Positions 7,205-7,677 of a DNA stretch of 7,677 nucleotides are shown piece by piece (the first letter of the stretch is position 1; the number at the start of each line of letters is the position of its first letter). A program made the translations under genes and the position numbers. The notes below the pieces were generated by a model. The model did not search any database and had not been told where the DNA came from. It saw only the letters and a list, made by a program, of their open reading frames with translations. This DNA is from Odoribacter sp. UBA944 (GTDB lineage: Bacteria; Bacteroidota; Bacteroidia; Bacteroidales; Marinifilaceae), in assembly GCA_002293375.1 (NCBI GenBank), contig DBDA01000022.1:21840-29516 (forward strand), in the 5' to 3' direction.

Positions 7205-7214
7205 TATAAAGTCT
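7205..7214 (-). repeat. Right terminal inverted repeat of the IS
   Basis: Read on the minus strand from 7214 it is AGACTTTATA, matching the left end at 9 of 10 positions. It starts 5 bp after the transposase stop codon. Confidence 0.6.
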
Positions 7215-7232
7215 AATATCATAAAATTTTTC

Positions 7233-7240
7233 TATCTTTA
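7233..7240 (+). promoter_or_regulatory. Possible -7 element for the small membrane-protein gene
   Basis: TATCTTTA matches TAnnTTTG at all but the last base. It lies 7 bp before the first ATG of the gene and 18 bp outside the IS end, so any -33 region would now fall in the IS. No good -33 sequence is visible in either the present or the reconstructed pre-insertion arrangement. Confidence 0.25.
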
Positions 7241-7247
7241 CAGCGTT

Positions 7248-7451
7248 ATGATGACAGATAAGAAATTAAAAAGGGTCGAGAAGCAGTTCGGTAACATCGT
7301 CTGGAACGTGATATGCCTTATTATTGCGTTTTTTTTTCTGTTCTCTTTTTTCTCGTCCGGACTATACAGGGGCTTCTGGGACGTCGTGGGTATTCTCCTG
7401 TCAGGCGGAGCGGTCTATTTGGGGTTAACGACCCTAAAGAATTTAAGGTAA
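7248..7451 (+). CDS. Small two-helix membrane protein of unknown function
   Basis: The 67-residue product is not one I recognise. It has a basic N-terminus (MMTDKKLKRVEKQFG), a strongly hydrophobic first segment at about 16-36 (NIVWNVICLIIAFFFLFSFF) and a short polar turn (SSGLYRGFWD). A second segment follows at about 44-62 (VVGILLSGGAVYLGLTTL), with a KNLR tail. This predicts two inner-membrane helices. The start may be the ATG at 7248 or the one at 7251; neither has a visible ribosome binding site. The gene starts 33 bp beyond the IS right end and converges on the minus-strand gene, with only 5 bp between their stops. Its codon use and membrane-like composition support a real gene, but its short length leaves doubt. 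Confidence 0.6.
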   Translation: MMTDKKLKRVEKQFGNIVWNVICLIIAFFFLFSFFSSGLYRGFWDVVGILLSGGAVYLGLTTLKNLR

Positions 7452-7456
7452 CCCTT

Positions 7457-7677
7457 CTACCTCTTCCTATTTCGCTCCTCATAGAACCTGTTTAACTCTT
7501 CTATCCACCCGGCCAGTTCCGGCATCTGCATGCGCATCACGCCTTCGTAGCTAAAGTGTCCTTCCCGGATAAGGTAGAAAGCGGCTTTTCTGACGGCAGC
7601 ACCCCGGATTTCACCAATGCTTCCGCCAACTTGAAAAAAACTGCCGACGGCAGCTCCATCACATCTTCGTAGACTTT
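7457..7677 (-). CDS. Unrecognised protein, C-terminal part (cut by window edge; probable internal frame change)
   Basis: On the minus strand a frame is open from the window edge to TAG at 7459-7457 (72 residues). It ends with RKAAFYLIREGHFSYEGVM, then MQMPELAGWIEELNRFYEER and a basic tail, a convincing soluble helical C-terminus. The same frame nearer the edge (SLRRCDGAAVGSFF...) looks like an out-of-frame reading. The alternative frame there reads KVYEDVMELPSAVFFKLAEA followed by LVKSG, which looks like real protein but runs to a TGA at 7539-7537. The two convincing halves join by a -1 shift at the G4 run (minus strand 7605-7602). Either a single G has been lost or the shift is programmed. 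I do not recognise the family; a small phage-type protein such as a tail-assembly chaperone is only a weak possibility. Confidence 0.55.
   Translation of the reverse strand, partial: SLRRCDGAAVGSFFQVGGSIGEIRGAAVRKAAFYLIREGHFSYEGVMRMQMPELAGWIEELNRFYEERNRKR

Larger units (their letters stand above)
6229..7214 (+). mobile_element. IS5-family-like insertion sequence (probable ISL2-type), about 986 bp
   Basis: The element is bounded by inverted ends, AGAGTTTATA at 6229-6238 and AGACTTTATA read inward from 7214 to 7205 (9 of 10 matching). It contains a transposase with a DDE_Tnp_4-like catalytic core on the + strand. The transposase stop codon ends 14 bp inside the right end, and 65 bp of non-coding sequence lie at the left end, giving a compact single-gene IS. 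It is visibly more AT-rich than the nqr genes and uses different codons, in keeping with a mobile origin. It sits 35 bp downstream of the nqrF stop and 33 bp upstream of the next gene, so no coding sequence is broken. The inverted similarity continues outward to 6224 and 7219 with one further mismatch, so the exact ends could differ by a few bases. Confidence 0.75.
6226..7217. repeat. Target-site duplication AAT flanking the IS
   Basis: AAT occurs at 6226-6228 directly before the left inverted repeat and at 7215-7217 directly after the right one; the feature spans from the first copy to the second. A 3-bp ANT duplication is what I recall for the ISL2-type subgroup of the IS5 family. Three AT bases in AT-rich DNA could match by chance. 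Shifting the ends by one base gives an alternative TA duplication (6228-6229 and 7214-7215). Confidence 0.5.

Noticed and set aside
7313..7495. 60-codon + frame overlapping the small membrane gene
   Set aside because: It is out of frame with the better 7248 gene, lacks a plausible start context and overlaps the convergent gene.
1..7677. tRNA, rRNA or CRISPR array
   Set aside because: No cloverleaf, rRNA segment or regularly spaced repeats were seen anywhere in the window.

Overview
The window is a complete six-gene operon for the sodium-translocating NADH:quinone oxidoreductase (Na+-NQR), nqrABCDEF, all on the + strand (414-6193). It is flanked by a partial lipoprotein gene on the left (minus strand) and, on the right, by an insertion sequence, a small membrane-protein gene and a partial minus-strand gene. 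The host looks like a member of the Bacteroidota, probably order Bacteroidales. Start codons lack Shine-Dalgarno sequences, two exact matches to the TAnnTTTG -7 promoter element lie upstream of genes, and the Nqr proteins and the lipoprotein read like Bacteroidales versions. The nqr genes are GC-rich at third positions, so a higher-GC Bacteroidales lineage is likely. I cannot name a genus.

Layout. 1-181 (minus): N-terminal 60 codons of a small lipoprotein, possibly META/HslJ-like. 182-413: divergent intergenic region with a good -7 element (323-330) facing nqr. 414-6193: nqrA, B, C, D, E and F, with gaps of 11, 13, 18 and 24 bp and one TGATG stop/start overlap (nqrC/nqrD). No clear terminator follows nqrF. 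About 6229-7214: an AT-rich IS5-like element with a 10-bp terminal inverted repeat (9 of 10 matching) and a 3-bp AAT target duplication. Its transposase is split into two frames at a run of eight A. 7248-7451: small two-helix membrane protein of unknown function. 7457-7677 (minus): C-terminal part of an unrecognised protein, convergent with the small gene, that also appears to change frame.

Function. NqrF oxidises NADH through FAD and a 2Fe-2S centre. Electrons then pass to the NqrD/NqrE intramembrane iron centre, to the covalent FMNs on NqrC and NqrB and to riboflavin in NqrB, and reach quinone (menaquinone in this group) with NqrA associated. Na+ is pumped across the inner membrane. All the key residues I could look for are present, so the complex should be functional.

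I did not find a convincing new biological system. The most interesting points are the transposase control region, where a perfect 9-bp palindrome overlaps the promoter and abuts the start codon, the A8 frame change in the transposase, and the apparent frame change in the right-edge gene.
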